This document shows positions 1 to 7,571 of a stretch of 10,000 nt of DNA, piece by piece. Made by a program: the position numbers and the translations under genes. This DNA is from Chromera velia (lineage: Eukaryota > Sar > Chromeraceae). The notes under the pieces were generated by a model. The model made no database searches, was not told where the DNA came from, and saw nothing but the letters and a program-made list of their open reading frames with translations. Numbering within the stretch: the first letter of the stretch is position 1; each line of letters starts with the position of its first letter. Location of the stretch: assembly GCA_018398765.1 (NCBI GenBank), contig JAHBMJ010005405.1:2501-12500 (forward strand), written 5' to 3'.

Positions 1-111
1 AATCAGGTTCAAAAACAGGTTTACTTTTAATTAATAGAAACCTCATTTTTTCGTGTTATTTTATGCCTTTAAATTAGGCTTTAATGCATTTTTAGAACGT
101 TTTATTATAGA

Positions 112-1285
112 ATCCATGTAGTGACCATGTTTGATTTAATTATATTTGATTTGATTTGATTTGATTTAATTTGAGCTTCAACCTCAAATATTTGATATTT
201 GAGGTAAGATTTGAGGTTAACCTCTTAAGTTTCCTCACTGAGTCACTGACTTACTATCACTCTGATCATTTTTCTCATAACAATAGTTATCACTGGCAGA
301 ACATTTCTGATGTGTGTTTCAAAAATTTAATTAAAAATATATATATAAAATTATAACTTATCAGTTCCATAAAAAAAATATGCCTGTATGGCAGTGTATA
401 TACACTAGTCACTGAGACTCACTCTAGTACTAATAGAGATTAAGAACGTAAAATTGATAGATTTAAAATTGCACATAACTTTTTGTTGATACGATAAAGT
501 TAGAGCACGTACCAAAATTGAGGTGACAATCACTCAGCTTTATGGCACTTCCTTTTCCTCTTCTTCATGATCACTTTCTTTAATATGAATCGAATCGATC
601 GGTGATGGGAGCTGCTGAGAGCTTTTCTTCTGGCTTTTCGGCTTTCCAGGAGTGGGTGCTCCTGGGCTTCTATTCGGTTACGGAGAGATGACAACGGGGT
701 GAGACGGAGAACCGCGCACACGTTTGCTATTGCTGTATTTTTACCTGACACTGAATCACATTTGCCCCCTTTTGCACGGACCATATTTTTTTTGTGTACC
801 CAGCTCTAAAAACAAATGCCTCCTTCTTCCTGTTCGACCCTGTCGGATTGTGTGACATGTCTTTACGGGGTGTAAAATGTTTGCAAACGCTCAAAAAGAG
901 GGCCGTAAAAGATGTTCCAGCACCAAAAAAGTCAACACAGCTGTCCGGGAAAACGTTCAGCTGATCGGTTTACCTCTGCATGAAGTAAAAAAGGGTGAAA
1001 CATCAATTTCAGTGCAACTCAAAACGTTTTTTTTTTTAGAGCAAACCATCAAGATTTAGGTTTTTTTATTTGAATCAGCATGCGTGACGGATCGGTACTT
1101 GCAAAAGTTTTTTCGGGACCTTCATATTTGAGGTTGAAAGTTATATTGATCAAATATTTGATCGTATTTGATAGGTCTTTAAACACTAGGTCCTCCCTGA
1201 CTGGATATTTGATTTGAGCTTAAGCCCTACCTCAAATCAAATCAAATCAAATCAAATCAAATTAAACATGGTCACTAAATCCATG
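112..1285. mobile_element. candidate fold-back / MITE-like element with inverted arms
   Basis: Two outer arms are inverted copies of each other. TAGTGACCATGTTT at 119-132 pairs exactly with 1264-1277, followed inward on both sides by a run of TTGAT-type pentamers (about 145-167 on the left, and as ATCAA at about 1233-1264 on the right). A second exact 15-base inverted pair lies further in, 177-191 against 1124-1138. The left arm also holds local palindromes: 181-205 (11-base arms around a 3-base loop) and 213-224. The right arm has a perfect 16-base palindrome at 1148-1163. The interior shows no transposase. This would fit a non-autonomous element. Exact ends and a target-site duplication were not found, so the boundaries are approximate. 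Confidence 0.45.
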
Positions 1286-1816
1286 CCTTAGTAGTGTTTT
1301 TAAATAGTTTAAATCAATATTTACGCTCACATTAGGTACTAGTCTCAAGTTATTTACTGTTTATAGTCGAAAATTAGTAATCAAAAAAGCCTGAAAAAAA
1401 TAGAAAATGTCATAGTTAAATTTATATGATCGTATCAATCATGACAATTTAGTTAACATAAGACCGTCACAGCGTCTCCAAAAAGACATTGTCAATTACA
1501 CTGTCGTGCAGACTGCTGTTAAACAAACTCTATACTTCCTCATTCCTTCAGTGGAGACTGTCCGTTTTGATGTGGGGCCTTGCAAGTGGAAAACTTGGTA
1601 AGTCACGTGTACTTCTTCACTTCTGCAATCGTCAGCATAAGTTTTTATACTAACATATGATGCTAACATATGCTAACATGCGTCTGTCCGATACAATAGA
1701 TTGAACCGGTTGGGAACAGTTGCTGTGTGCGCGGCTCCGGCTCCTTTCACCTATATGGGCTGCAGGCGGCGCAGGCCTGGCCGGCCTTGTGCCAGTGGCC
1801 ACGCGTCTGGCCTCCA

Positions 1817-1866
1817 AAACAGGTTTAAAACAGGTTTAACAGGTTCAAAACAGGTTTAACAGGTTC
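1817..1866 (+). repeat. AACAGGTT-type short tandem repeat
   Basis: About five imperfect copies of an AACAGGTTTA / ACAGGTTCA unit lie head to tail. The same sequence, CAGGTTC followed by AAAAACAGGTTTA and then CTTTT, occurs in the same orientation at 4-28 of the window. Inverted versions (GAACCTTTT) follow at about 1880-1905. The role is unknown. The two direct copies could delimit an insertion of about 1.8 kb, but that is only a possibility. Confidence 0.6.
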
Positions 1867-1996
1867 ACTTTTTCAGATTTGAACCTTTTGTCAATGAACC
1901 TTTTCCCAGCCCTAGTTCGTTTTAATTTTCCTTATAGCTATAATTTAATATCTAGTTTGATCTCAATTATTTAAAATACTTTTTCTTTAAACCATT

Positions 1997-2017
1997 TTAG
2001 GATTAGGATTAGGATTA
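1997..2017 (+). repeat. (TTAGGA)3.5 short tandem repeat
   Basis: Three and a half perfect copies of the hexamer TTAGGA. It resembles telomere-type repeats but is short and internal. It is recorded as a simple repeat only. Confidence 0.7.
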
Positions 2018-2052
2018 ATGTCCAGAGGATTGGCCTCCCGCCCTAATGCCGA

Positions 2053-2075
2053 ATAAGTGATAAGTGATAAGTGAT
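2053..2075 (+). repeat. (ATAAGTG)3 short tandem repeat
   Basis: Three perfect copies of the heptamer ATAAGTG plus two further bases. It lies about 40 bases after the TTAGGA run and just before a GC-richer stretch (about 2100-2175). The function is unknown. Confidence 0.75.
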
Positions 2076-2583
2076 TTAGTGGTGCCCTTAAGTACTGTCT
2101 GACGTACGGCTTCCAGGGAAAGCGCCTGGACGCATCAGATCTCCCTGGCCGGCCTGCACAAGTCTTGCCTGTGCCGTAAACGGATCACATTGAACAGTCA
2201 ATATATATATCACCTGCATATATATGTGAGAGGGCTTACTCCATTCTAAAGCAGGGTTTGAAAGGGAACGATCCCAGAATTGCAGATTAACCAGCTAGGC
2301 TAAGCTAAACTAGGAGCTAAAACTTCTTTAAGACTACATTTTTAGCTACATCTAGGACTGCACTAGCTGCCGGTGACTGGTATACATGAAATAAAGTCTA
2401 GCATAAAGTTCTATAGATAAAGTTAAAGTAATACTTAATCAAAGTATAAGTTCGGAACTTGAAATCAATTATCTTGAACTTGAATCATCCATAAAATTGG
2501 CTTAAATGGATTAATTTTAGTGTTTAAAGTTCAAACGGATAAGAAACGAACAGGTCGGCCTGCCAGTGAACATTTGAACCCAT

Positions 2584-4164
2584 TCAGCAGCATTTGGACA
2601 AACGGCAAAAACAGGACGCCACGATTTTGACGTCTGCAGTGGTGGGCATCTCGATCGTCGGCTGCTCCCCCATCGTCTCCTCACACTCCCGCAAGCCGTG
2701 GGAGCTCCAGACATTCAACGGGTGTCTCTTCAAATCCTCCTCATACACCTTTCGTGCCTCCTCAACCCGATTCTGCTCTAGCAAAAGAGCTCCCAGAGCG
2801 TTTCGAACCGGCACCATCCAGGCCCAAGGCTCATCATAAACAAGCCCATCGTCTCTTTCCACTGCCCTGTTGAGGGCAGCAAACGCACTTTCAAACTCCC
2901 CCGCACGGTAATCGGTCTCCCCCTTCAGCATCTCCCTTGCAATACCAAAAATGTCAGCCATGGAGTTATTGAATAGCACCCTCGAACTGGGAACCTTAGA
3001 GACAGCCGTCTCGAACAACGCGGACTCCTCTCGAGCCTTGGAGACATCTGAAAGCGCTGCAAAAGCGATGCCACGCGCATAGTGGCGAGATGCTGCAAAT
3101 GAACAGAAGAGTTCGGGATCCTCTGGAGGCTCAACTTTCAGGATCGGGTCCCACATACCGAATCTGATCAGAACCTCTAGATACACTCCCTTGAAGGCCT
3201 CCAACCAATCAGGCAAAGGCGCCACCATTTCGGTGGTCAACTCATCATAGATGTCCCTCGCTGCAGCTAGTGCCTCTTCCTTGCAGCCTGCCATAAGGGC
3301 GGCGTAAATGAGGAGGTGGCGGTTGTGCAGGCGGTAGAGGGTGAAGAATCCTTTCGGACCCCTCACTGCCACCACCTTGCGATCCCTCTCGATCGCTTTC
3401 TTGTTCGCCTCTATGGCATCTCTATATGCCCCCACCAGAACGTCCAGATGACTGGGCATGTGGAAGAGGTGCGAATTGTCACCCACGTAGGAGACGGGCT
3501 CTCGAAAAAAATTAGCAGACGGTAGGCCTTCTGCGGGGTTGGGAGACATCTCAACAAGGTGAATGAAGAAGTGAATCAGACCCGGGTGCTTCGAGTCTCT
3601 CCCCAAACCGTCCATGATCACCACCCGGGCACGTACAGCTTCTGCCTTCGGGTTCCCTTCTTTGTCATACAGACGCCAGGGATGGATCTGCAATAGGGCC
3701 TCCACCAAGAACGTGGCAACCTCGGTGTCGTCGGGGGCAACTGCAAACAGAGCCTCCATCTTCTCTTTGTAACACTGCGCTGCCTTGCTGCAGTCACTGA
3801 AGTCAACAGCAGCATACCGCGCTGCCTGTGCAGCGAGAAACTGCTTCTCCACCCCCGTACCTCCGGTCTTTGTTTGCCCCTCGGCGATGGCCTGCTTGGC
3901 TTCCTCCACGTCATCTGCTTCAAATTCGGCATTGTTGTAGTTGGGCGCCCGCGCGTGTGCGATCACAGCGTATGGAAAGCACCACGCAGGATCTGCCCTG
4001 GCGGCCTCACGGGCACAGAGCACGGCCTCGTCGTGGAAGAAGCCGAAACACCAGTTCAGGGAACGGTCCATCCATTCAACAGCTGCCGTCTCCTTCGAGC
4101 CATACCGCTCACTCAGCCGTCTCCACGAGCCGCAGTCAAGAGGGTAGACTGATGAGTCAGACAT
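2584..4164 (-). CDS. TPR-repeat family protein (TTC38-like)
   Basis: A single uninterrupted 526-residue reading frame. The start is the first in-frame ATG (4164); the frame stays open for about 49 more codons upstream, but without an ATG. The family is recognised from a chain of conserved blocks: GFFHDEA (residues 41-47), APNYN (73-77), HPGLIHFFIH (193-202) with SPNP (207-210), HLFHMPSH (232-239), YDEPWAW (443-449), and a last clear TPR helix pair at about 457-491. These blocks mark a widespread TPR family found in bacteria and eukaryotes and related to TTC38; its biochemical role is not established. No signal peptide or membrane segment is evident, so a cytosolic place is likely. The C-terminus ends in a small Cys cluster (CFC...CC). 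The gene has no introns, unlike the multi-exon unit to its right, and is GC-richer than the DNA on its left. Family assignment is firm; function is not. Confidence 0.88.
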   Translation of the reverse strand: MSDSSVYPLDCGSWRRLSERYGSKETAAVEWMDRSLNWCFGFFHDEAVLCAREAARADPAWCFPYAVIAHARAPNYNNAEFEADDVEEAKQAIAEGQTKTGGTGVEKQFLAAQAARYAAVDFSDCSKAAQCYKEKMEALFAVAPDDTEVATFLVEALLQIHPWRLYDKEGNPKAEAVRARVVIMDGLGRDSKHPGLIHFFIHLVEMSPNPAEGLPSANFFREPVSYVGDNSHLFHMPSHLDVLVGAYRDAIEANKKAIERDRKVVAVRGPKGFFTLYRLHNRHLLIYAALMAGCKEEALAAARDIYDELTTEMVAPLPDWLEAFKGVYLEVLIRFGMWDPILKVEPPEDPELFCSFAASRHYARGIAFAALSDVSKAREESALFETAVSKVPSSRVLFNNSMADIFGIAREMLKGETDYRAGEFESAFAALNRAVERDDGLVYDEPWAWMVPVRNALGALLLEQNRVEEARKVYEEDLKRHPLNVWSSHGLRECEETMGEQPTIEMPTTADVKIVASCFCRLSKCC

Positions 4165-4883
4165 GGGCACAAATTCGCAAAAAAATTGGAGTGCTTGGGA
4201 AGCGACTGTGGAAGAGTAATTAGACGAGATGCAAGTAAAACGACCCAGGGAGAATATATACAAACAACTATTGTAAAAATGCGAACGTGCGAAACTCAGG
4301 TAACCAGCCAACGACGCCGCTGGTCTGCTTCAAAAGTCTGCACAGTCCTTTCTCGTAGGTATCTGGCACTTTCATGTGCATATGTACTACCCTTCAGAAC
4401 TCGGCTAAGGTCTGCCTCTTCTCCGCTATTATCCTCCGCCTTCTTTGCCAGGGAGAAGGGACAATTTACAATTCGAGACCAATGCCTGTAAAGCAGCGGT
4501 TTTTACCCCCGGTTTCAAGCGCTCGCAGCCCCGCAGCGGCCTCTAACCCCTTTACAAGTCTTGATAGGTCATATCAAATATATCTATAAGTATTTTATAG
4601 TAGGAATAAGTCATTCTATTATGGTTTTAAACCATTATGGCTGGTGGAAAGCTGCGGAGACTTCCGATCAGCTCGAGGGGCTGCAGGGGATGGGGGGACG
4701 GGATTTGGCTTCACATGCTTCTCCGGACTCTGCGCTTCTATTTTCTTCTCACTCTCTAAAGGCCGTTTCAAAAAACAGGACATGAAATTTTGTTGCAGCT
4801 CTTGCTACCTCCCCTTTGTGCCGGATATCTGTCCACGGATGGGTAGGCACGGCGGGGCACGTAAACAACAACAGAGAACAACG
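4165..4883. other. upstream region of the TPR gene, no gene seen
   Basis: Non-coding DNA on the 5' side of the minus-strand TPR gene. It should contain that gene's promoter; an AT-rich stretch near 4250-4265 is a possible core element, without strong support. Positions 4621-4635 form a near-perfect palindrome around TTTTAAA. Open frames of 70 to 125 codons occur on the plus strand but lack domain content and overlap one another in different frames. Confidence 0.5.
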
Positions 4884-5045
4884 GAGGGGCGCGCGGCAGA
4901 CAGGAGAAAATTTCGCCCCGCGGCGCGCTTCGATGTGAGCCGCGTTACGCGCGGATCCGAGAGCGTTTTGGGGTGTGTTTCGCGCGTATCTCACAATTGC
5001 GCGCGGTACCTCATTATATAGCGAAGCGCACCCGCGCGAATCGTA
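4884..5045. promoter_or_regulatory. CpG-rich block, candidate promoter region
   Basis: This stretch is much richer in CG dinucleotides than its surroundings: GCGCGC, CGCGG, GCGCGC, CGCGTTACGCGCGG and CGCGCGTATC follow each other within about 160 bases. It lies between the divergent TPR gene and the plus-strand gene starting near 5488. The position suits a CpG-type promoter for the plus-strand unit. Whether this genome uses such promoters is not known to me. Confidence 0.4.
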
Positions 5046-5069
5046 AGAGCCACCTGCAGGTGGCGCTTA
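5044..5069. promoter_or_regulatory. 26-bp palindrome with perfect 16-bp core
   Basis: GCCACCTGCAGGTGGC (5049-5064) is its own reverse complement. The symmetry extends to TAAG on the left and CTTA on the right, with one mismatched pair between. Such a site could bind a dimeric DNA-binding protein. Its CACCTG core has the form of an E-box, though that is only a resemblance. Confidence 0.55.
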
Positions 5070-5084
5070 TATACAACTACATGC

Positions 5085-5199
5085 GGTCACAGTTTTTTTT
5101 GTACAGAGTGTGAGCGCATTCCATAACAGCCACCTCACTTTTTCTAAGAGCCACCTCTTATCACAGTTTTCCCACTGACTGCCTCACGGTCACAGTTTT
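5085..5199 (+). repeat. repeated GCCACCT and TCACAGTTTT motifs
   Basis: GCCACCT occurs at 5049, 5129 and 5150, twice preceded by TAAGA. TCACAGTTTT occurs at 5087, 5161 and 5190, twice preceded by CGGT. The two motifs are interspersed within about 150 bases, roughly 290 to 440 bases before the first ATG of the plus-strand gene. They could be transcription-factor sites. They could also be subterminal transposase-binding repeats of the element whose gene follows. I cannot decide between these. Confidence 0.5.
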
Positions 5200-5487
5200 G
5201 CATCCGTCATGCATTGCCACTCACCCGTCACGCAGACTCATGCATTCAGTGTACGTCGGTTTCTGATAAACTTATCTTGCTTCAACTTAGGAAGATGGAG
5301 TCTCATTGCCTGGGCTTTTCTTCGGACTGCATTAATATGTACTTTGAAGTATTTTGCATGCGCACAGTTTTTAGATGTGTAGACGGAGCGACAGCTGAAG
5401 CATTCGGGAGGCGCTTACAAGCTTTCCAGGTGTTCAAAGATTGGGAGGGAGAACAGGCACAGCAACAGAGGCAAACAAGACGGCAAA

Positions 5488-5997
5488 ATGGAACTCGACT
5501 CGGCAAACAGCATGCATCCCCTCATAGACGGCGAGGGAGAACCTGCCGATGAGGAAGAGGAAGTCGATCCCATTGGGGATGGAACTCAGGTGCAAGGGAT
5601 GGTTGCCAGTCAAGCGGAGTAAAGAGGGGTTCTGCAAGCTGTAGGCGGTCGGCTTCGCTTCGCGGGCATTGATGCGGTAAGGATCGCAAGGGGTCTTGAG
5701 CCGGCAGGCGAGAAGAAGAAGCATGGTGAGGCATGGACCAAAAGGATGTACACACAGGCGGTTGCCAAATTCGCGAGGAGAATTCCAGCCGAGAGGGCCT
5801 TCAAGAGAGAGGAGGCAAGACAGCACGCCTCACCAAAAATGGGTAGTGAGCAATGGAATGCTTAACAGTCGATTCAACGGTGCCCCAGATACAAAGCAGT
5901 CGGCAGAATCAAAGACAGCACTCCCTGTCATTGCGAGCCTTAGCAGTACTGCCTCTTTATACCGTGCGATGGACCCGTCTCAAAAGAGAAGTGCAAA
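5488..5997 (+). pseudogene. N-terminal exon of the spliced gene, with stop and frameshift
   Basis: The ATG at 5488 has a good context (AAAATGG) and is the first ATG after an in-frame TAG at 5380. The product opens with an acidic stretch (DEEEEVD at about residues 22-28), then becomes basic and Ala/Arg-rich (KKKHGEAW, AVAKFARR). In the same frame a TAA at 5620-5622 interrupts it after 44 residues, yet clearly coding-like sequence continues to 5863. From about 5865 the adjacent frame takes over (FNGAPDTKQSAES) and reaches a donor-like GTAAAA at 5998. I found no intron that would remove either break. Exon end 5997 leaves two bases of a codon, matching the phase of the repeated exons downstream. 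No family is recognised. It could be the 5' part of a transposon gene or a separate broken gene. Confidence 0.5.
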
Positions 5998-6115
5998 GTA
6001 AAATGTCAGAAGATTGAGTGAGTTTGGAACCTCTAGCTCTCCTGTTTCTCCCCCTTTCTTTCAGCTCCTTCCTTTTTGTTTTCCGTGGCTTTCCCTAGTC
6101 GTTTCCTAGTACTCC

Positions 6116-6116
6116 N
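6116..6116. other. N marking a probable collapsed assembly gap
   Basis: The base is N. To its left the sequence matches an intron body up to the point equivalent to 6233. To its right it restarts at the unit origin equivalent to 6537. About 300 bases that every other unit has at this place, including one exon copy, are therefore missing. The N most likely stands for a gap of unknown length. Confidence 0.7.
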
Positions 6117-6245
6117 AGCACATTTCTGTCATTCATTTCTTTTTTGGCTCATGTACGTTTCCTGTTTCCCCCTTTCTTTCAGCTCCTTTCTTTTTGTTTT
6201 CCCTGGCAATCCCTAGTCGTTTCCCAGTATTCCTTCCCCTCTTGG

Positions 6246-6330
<85 letters not shown>
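6246..6330 (+). repeat. (TC)n(TG)n microsatellite, intron copy 1
   Basis: A TC run (6246-6262) is followed by a TG run of nearly 70 bases with one C interruption at 6326. It sits about 65 bases before the acceptor at 6395. The same compound microsatellite occurs in the next two introns with different lengths, so it was duplicated with the unit and has since slipped. Confidence 0.95.
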
Positions 6331-6395
6331 ACAGACAGAGATGTGTGTGTCTGTTGTTTCTTTTCAAATTCGATCCGCTCGTTTCTTCTCTGCAG

Positions 6396-6518
6396 GCCAA
6401 GCGTGTCAGCTGCTCCGAAGACCGCACTGCAAGCCCCGCCGTCTGCTCCAATTTTGGAGTCCCTTCCCGAATCGGGGGCCCCCTCTGCATCGGCTCCTGC
6501 TGCTTCTTCAGCGACACG
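6396..6518 (+). CDS. repeated Pro/Ala/Ser exon, copy 1
   Basis: A 123-nt exon between TCTCTGCAG and a GTGAGA donor. Its length is a multiple of three, so adding or losing a copy keeps the frame. Read from its second base, as the phase of the 5997 donor allows, it gives a Pro/Ala/Ser-rich linker (PSVSAAPKTALQAPPSAP...). Read from the first base it gives a Cys-containing peptide (AKRVSCSEDRTA...), also open. The third frame is closed in copies 2 and 3. A flexible linker is the likelier product, but the frame is not proven. Confidence 0.6.
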
Positions 6519-6663
6519 GTGAGAGAAAAATGAGACAGCACATTTCTGTCATTCATTTCTTTTTTGGCTCATGTACGTCTCCTGTTTCCCCCTTTCTTTC
6601 AGCTCCTTTCTTTTTGTTTTCCCTGGCAATCCCTAGTCGTTTCCTAGTATTCCTTCCCCTCTT

Positions 6664-6665
<2 letters not shown>

Positions 6666-6724
<59 letters not shown>

Positions 6725-6737
6725 CTATGTATGTATG
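6666..6737 (+). repeat. (TC)n(TG)n(TATG)n microsatellite, intron copy 2
   Basis: TC (6666-6696) is followed by TG (to about 6724), then TATG units. It is the equivalent of the tract in the preceding intron, with a longer TC and a shorter TG part. Confidence 0.95.
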
Positions 6738-6806
6738 TACAGAGATGCCTGTGTCTGTTTTTTCTTTTCAAATTCGGTCGGTCCGCTCGTTTCTTCTCTG
6801 CTGCAG

Positions 6807-6929
6807 GCCAAGCGCATTAGCTGCTCCGAAGACCGCACTGCAAACCCCGCCGTCTGCTCCAATTTTGGAGTCCCTTCCCGAATCGGGGGCCCCCTCTGCA
6901 TCGGCTCCTGCTGCTTCTTCAGCGACACG
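6807..6929 (+). CDS. repeated Pro/Ala/Ser exon, copy 2
   Basis: Same length and borders as copy 1 (acceptor CTGCTGCAG, donor GTGAGA at 6930) and different from it at four of 123 bases. In the Pro/Ala/Ser frame the start reads PSALAAPKTALQTPP. A TAG closes the frame that starts at the third base. The intron before it is 288 bases long (6519-6806). Confidence 0.6.
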
Positions 6930-7076
6930 GTGAGAGAAAAATGAGATAGCACATTTCTGTCATTCATTTCTTTTTTGGCTCATGTACGTTTCCTGTTTCC
7001 CCCTTTCTTTCAGCTCCTTTCTTTTTGTTTTCCCTGGCAATCCCTAGTCGTTTCCTAGTATTCCTTCCCCTCTTGG

Positions 7077-7132
<56 letters not shown>

Positions 7133-7137
7133 TGTGT
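7077..7137 (+). repeat. (TC)n(TG)n microsatellite, intron copy 3
   Basis: TC (7077-7095) is followed by TG to 7137 with one A interruption at 7126, then a TATATGTATG run. It is the third and last copy of this compound tract; the next intron lacks it. Confidence 0.95.
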
Positions 7138-7219
7138 CTATATATGTATGTACAGAGATGCCTATGTCTGTTTTTTCTTTTCAAATTCGGTCGGTCCGCT
7201 CGTTTCTTCTCTGCTGTAG

Positions 7220-7342
7220 GCTAAGCGCGTTAGCTGCTCCGAAGACCGCACTGCAAGCCCCGCCGTCTGCTCCAATTTTGGAGTCCCTTCCCGAATCGGG
7301 GGCCCCCTCTGCGTCGGCTCCTGCTGCTTCTTCAGCGACACG
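7220..7342 (+). CDS. repeated Pro/Ala/Ser exon, copy 3
   Basis: 123 nt between a CTGCTGTAG acceptor and a GTGAAA donor (7343). It differs from copies 1 and 2 at four bases each. In the Pro/Ala/Ser frame it begins LSALAAPKTALQAPP. In the first-base frame three of the changes against copy 1 are silent, which is the main argument for that other frame. The preceding intron (6930-7219) is 290 bases. Confidence 0.6.
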
Positions 7343-7490
7343 GTGAAAGAAAAATGAGACAGCACATTTCTGTCATTCATTTCTTTTTTGGCTCATGTAC
7401 GTCTCCTGTTTCCCCCTTTCCTTTAGAGATGTATGCGTCTGTTTTTTCTTTTCAAATTCGGTCGGTCCGCTCGTTTCTTCTCTGCTGCAG

Positions 7491-7571
7491 GCCAAGCGTG
7501 TCAGCTGCTCCGAAGGCCGCACCGCAAACCCCGCCGTCTGCGCCGTCTCGCCTGCCGCCTCCTCCACTTGG
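7491..7571 (+). CDS. repeated exon, copy 4, shortened and diverged
   Basis: The first 51 bases match the other copies, then the sequence changes to a different Pro-rich end (PSAPSRLPPPPLG). A GTCAGT donor at 7572 would give an 81-nt exon, again a multiple of three and leaving the same phase. If that donor is not used, the frame runs on through SVKWLLSAYKGS to a TGA at 7609-7611, and the gene would end here. The preceding intron (7343-7490) is only 148 bases and lacks the microsatellite. Confidence 0.5.

Larger units (their letters stand above)
1..2583. other. AT-rich intergenic region without a supported gene
   Basis: The first 2.6 kb is AT-rich, with a GC-richer island near 1720-1800. Only short open frames occur, such as 84 codons on the minus strand ending at 530 and 60 codons on the plus strand at 877. 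They show no domain, good start context or splice partner. What can be seen is repeat structure: an inverted-repeat pair around 112-1285, an AACAGGTT-type repeat cluster, and short tandem runs near 2000 and 2060. The part nearest 2583 lies downstream of the minus-strand TPR gene and should hold its 3' untranslated region. I could not pick a poly(A) signal with confidence. Confidence 0.6.
6041..7541 (+). repeat. tandem array of exon-intron units (about 411-420 bp)
   Basis: Units begin at the same base (AGCACATTTCTG) at 6117, 6537, 6948 and 7361. Each carries a pyrimidine-rich intron body, a (CT)n(GT)n tract, a TTTCAAATTCG segment, an acceptor and a 123-nt exon ending in a GTGAGA or GTGAAA donor. 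The array is preceded by a partial, more diverged unit at 6041-6115. It ends inside the fourth exon copy, which departs from the others after about 7541. Introns are about as alike as exons outside the microsatellites, which points to recent duplication or ongoing homogenisation. The last intron has lost its central part including the microsatellite. Confidence 0.92.

Noticed and set aside
530-784. 84-codon minus-strand frame rich in Lys and Arg
   Set aside because: Short, inside a probable repeat element, with no recognisable motif.
1997-2017. Interstitial telomere
   Set aside because: Only three and a half TTAGGA copies, and the telomere repeat of this organism is unknown to me.
3828-4223. 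Plus-strand open frames of 92 to 131 codons
   Set aside because: They are antisense shadows of the TPR gene, caused by its GC-rich codons.
4644-5021. 125-codon plus-strand frame in the intergenic region
   Set aside because: Its composition follows the CpG-rich block; no domain, and no splice sites were found that link it to the next gene.
5295-5552. Plus-strand frame starting with an ATG in good context at 5295 (85 codons)
   Set aside because: It overlaps the 5488 frame in another phase, turns Gln/Arg-rich with no family likeness, and ends without a splice partner. It could be an upstream frame or leader, but support is weak.
5434-5826. 130-codon minus-strand open frame
   Set aside because: It is antisense to the charged N-terminal exon, which has the more protein-like composition.
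6144-6820. Long open frames on both strands with runs of Val-Cys or Thr-His
   Set aside because: They are translations of the GT/CA microsatellites inside the introns.
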